In this document: positions 5,171-5,379 of the stretch, piece by piece
Position numbering within the stretch: the stretch's first letter is position 1
Layout of the letters: every line of letters starts with the position of its first letter
DNA from: Methylocystaceae bacterium
GTDB lineage: Bacteria > Pseudomonadota > Alphaproteobacteria > Rhizobiales > Beijerinckiaceae
Direction of reading: 5' to 3'
Assembly (NCBI GenBank): GCA_003152255.1
Contig: PLZT01000517.1
Span: 1 to 5,379 of the forward strand
DNA: 5,379 bases
Notes under the pieces: model-generated
Told to the model about the DNA's origin: nothing
Databases searched by the model: none
Seen by the model: the letters and a program-made list of their open reading frames with translations, nothing else
Program-made: the position numbers and the translations under genes

Positions 5171-5220
5171 AACGGGGATGGAGTTCCCCAAAACCGCCGA
5201 ACAGGCCGATGACTCCTATG
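5171..5220 (+). promoter_or_regulatory. Fluoride riboswitch aptamer (crcB motif), plus strand
   Basis: GGGG (5174-5177), AT, GGAGTT (5180-5185) and CCCC (5186-5189) give the 5' strand of P1 and the GGGG/CCCC pseudoknot. AACCGCC follows at 5192-5198. P2 is GCC (5196-5198) with GGC (5204-5206) around GAACA. The conserved GATGACTCCTATG (5208-5220) supplies the 3' strand of P1: GACTCC (5211-5216) pairs with GGAGTT, five Watson-Crick pairs plus one G-U. This matches the fluoride-sensing crcB RNA and the minus-strand copy at 1700-1652 in every structural element. The regulated gene lies immediately downstream or beyond the window. Confidence 0.93.
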
Positions 5221-5246
5221 GCGCGTTCAACGCGATAAGGAGTCGT
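5209..5246 (+). promoter_or_regulatory. Expression platform: aptamer strand versus Shine-Dalgarno sequestration
   Basis: GACTCCT (5211-5217) is perfectly complementary to AGGAGTC (5238-5244), which contains the Shine-Dalgarno AAGGAG (5237-5242). The stem extends by a U-G and an A-U pair (5209-5210 with 5245-5246). An inner CGCG/CGCG hairpin (5222-5225 with 5231-5234, loop TTCAA) would nucleate it. GACTCC is also the 3' strand of aptamer P1. Fluoride binding should therefore free the ribosome site, which makes this a translational on-switch. The complementarity is seen directly; the direction of control is inferred. Confidence 0.75.
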
Positions 5247-5375
5247 ATGCGTAATTTGGCGAAGCACAATCTCCTCTGCATATTCGCGCGCCAATGTGTT
5301 TCCGGATCGCCTCCCTCTTGGAGCGATGGCGGAGGCGTTTTCGCGCGGGGCCTAGCCTTGGACCTCTCTCTCTAA
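5247..5375 (+). CDS. Possible 42-residue ORF directly after the riboswitch, function unknown
   Basis: ATG at 5247 follows AAGGAG (5237-5242) by only four bases, which is short. The 42-residue product (MRNLAKHNLLCIFARQ..., ending ALDLSL) contains no membrane helix or motif that I recognise. Its codon third positions are only moderately GC-rich, unlike the clear genes here. Being the first start after a riboswitch-controlled ribosome site makes it a candidate. It could be a small protein, a leader peptide, or the degraded start of a fluoride-resistance gene. It does not resemble CrcB/Fluc or ClC-F. Confidence 0.35.
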   Translation: MRNLAKHNLLCIFARQCVSGSPPSWSDGGGVFARGLALDLSL

Positions 5376-5379
5376 CATT
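5294..5379 (+). CDS. Possible start of a gene running off the window, very uncertain
   Basis: A frame beginning at ATG 5294 (MCFRIASLLERWRRRF...) stays open to the last base. It is basic, with an amphipathic-looking N-terminus, and has no Shine-Dalgarno sequence nearby. It overlaps the 42-codon ORF in another frame and the hairpins at 5306-5341. It is too short to assign and is listed only because the true riboswitch target may continue beyond the window. Confidence 0.15.
   Translation, partial: MCFRIASLLERWRRRFRAGPSLGPLSLT
5306..5341 (+). terminator. Competing hairpins, possible weak intrinsic terminator
   Basis: CGCCTCC (5308-5314) pairs perfectly with GGAGGCG (5331-5337), which is followed by TTTT (5338-5341) in terminator-like form with a 16-base loop. 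A competing hairpin uses ATCGC (5306-5310) with GCGAT (5323-5327) plus TCC with GGA (5312-5314 with 5320-5322), with one bulged C and loop CTCTT. The two cannot coexist. The short T-tract and large loop make termination uncertain. Confidence 0.35.

Overview
This 5.4 kb, GC-rich window looks like an alphaproteobacterial chromosome, probably Hyphomicrobiales. The evidence is the adjacent dapB-gpmA pair, a short phosphoglycerate mutase that lacks the internal segment of the 250-residue enterobacterial enzyme, and a large porin with an N-terminal coiled coil. A methylotroph-like family such as Methylocystaceae or Beijerinckiaceae is possible, but that is a guess from gene style and not a demonstrated assignment. 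No insertion sequence, tRNA, rRNA or CRISPR array is visible.

Layout: the 3' end of dapB (1-429) and gpmA (452-1105) form a plus-strand operon. They converge on a minus-strand gene (about 1597 down to 1151) for a small two-helix membrane protein with four cysteines, which I do not recognise. A 0.4 kb intergenic region with dyad elements follows. Next come a small secreted cysteine-containing protein (2011-2256) with a UUCG-loop terminator, an alkB-type DNA/RNA repair dioxygenase (2429-3049), a 0.3 kb AT-rich region full of direct and inverted repeats, and a 569-residue outer-membrane porin (3346-5055) with a strong intrinsic terminator. The last 0.26 kb is a leader region that runs off the window.

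The main discovery is two fluoride riboswitches (crcB motif), one on each strand. The first (minus strand, about 1700 to 1652) has a good sigma70-type promoter just upstream and lies directly before the unrecognised two-helix membrane protein. The second (plus strand, about 5171-5220) also has its own promoter. It is followed by a hairpin in which the 3' strand of the aptamer can pair instead with the Shine-Dalgarno sequence, which suggests translation is switched on by fluoride. Its target is either a 42-codon ORF or a gene that continues past the window end.

Neither downstream reading frame that can be seen resembles the known fluoride exporters CrcB/Fluc or ClC-F. The membrane protein at 1151-1597 is therefore a candidate new member of the fluoride-response regulon. 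The housekeeping genes (lysine/diaminopimelate synthesis, glycolysis, alkylation repair) appear functionally unrelated to the fluoride elements. The porin lies between the two riboswitches but has its own upstream region and terminator, so any role in fluoride traffic would be speculation.
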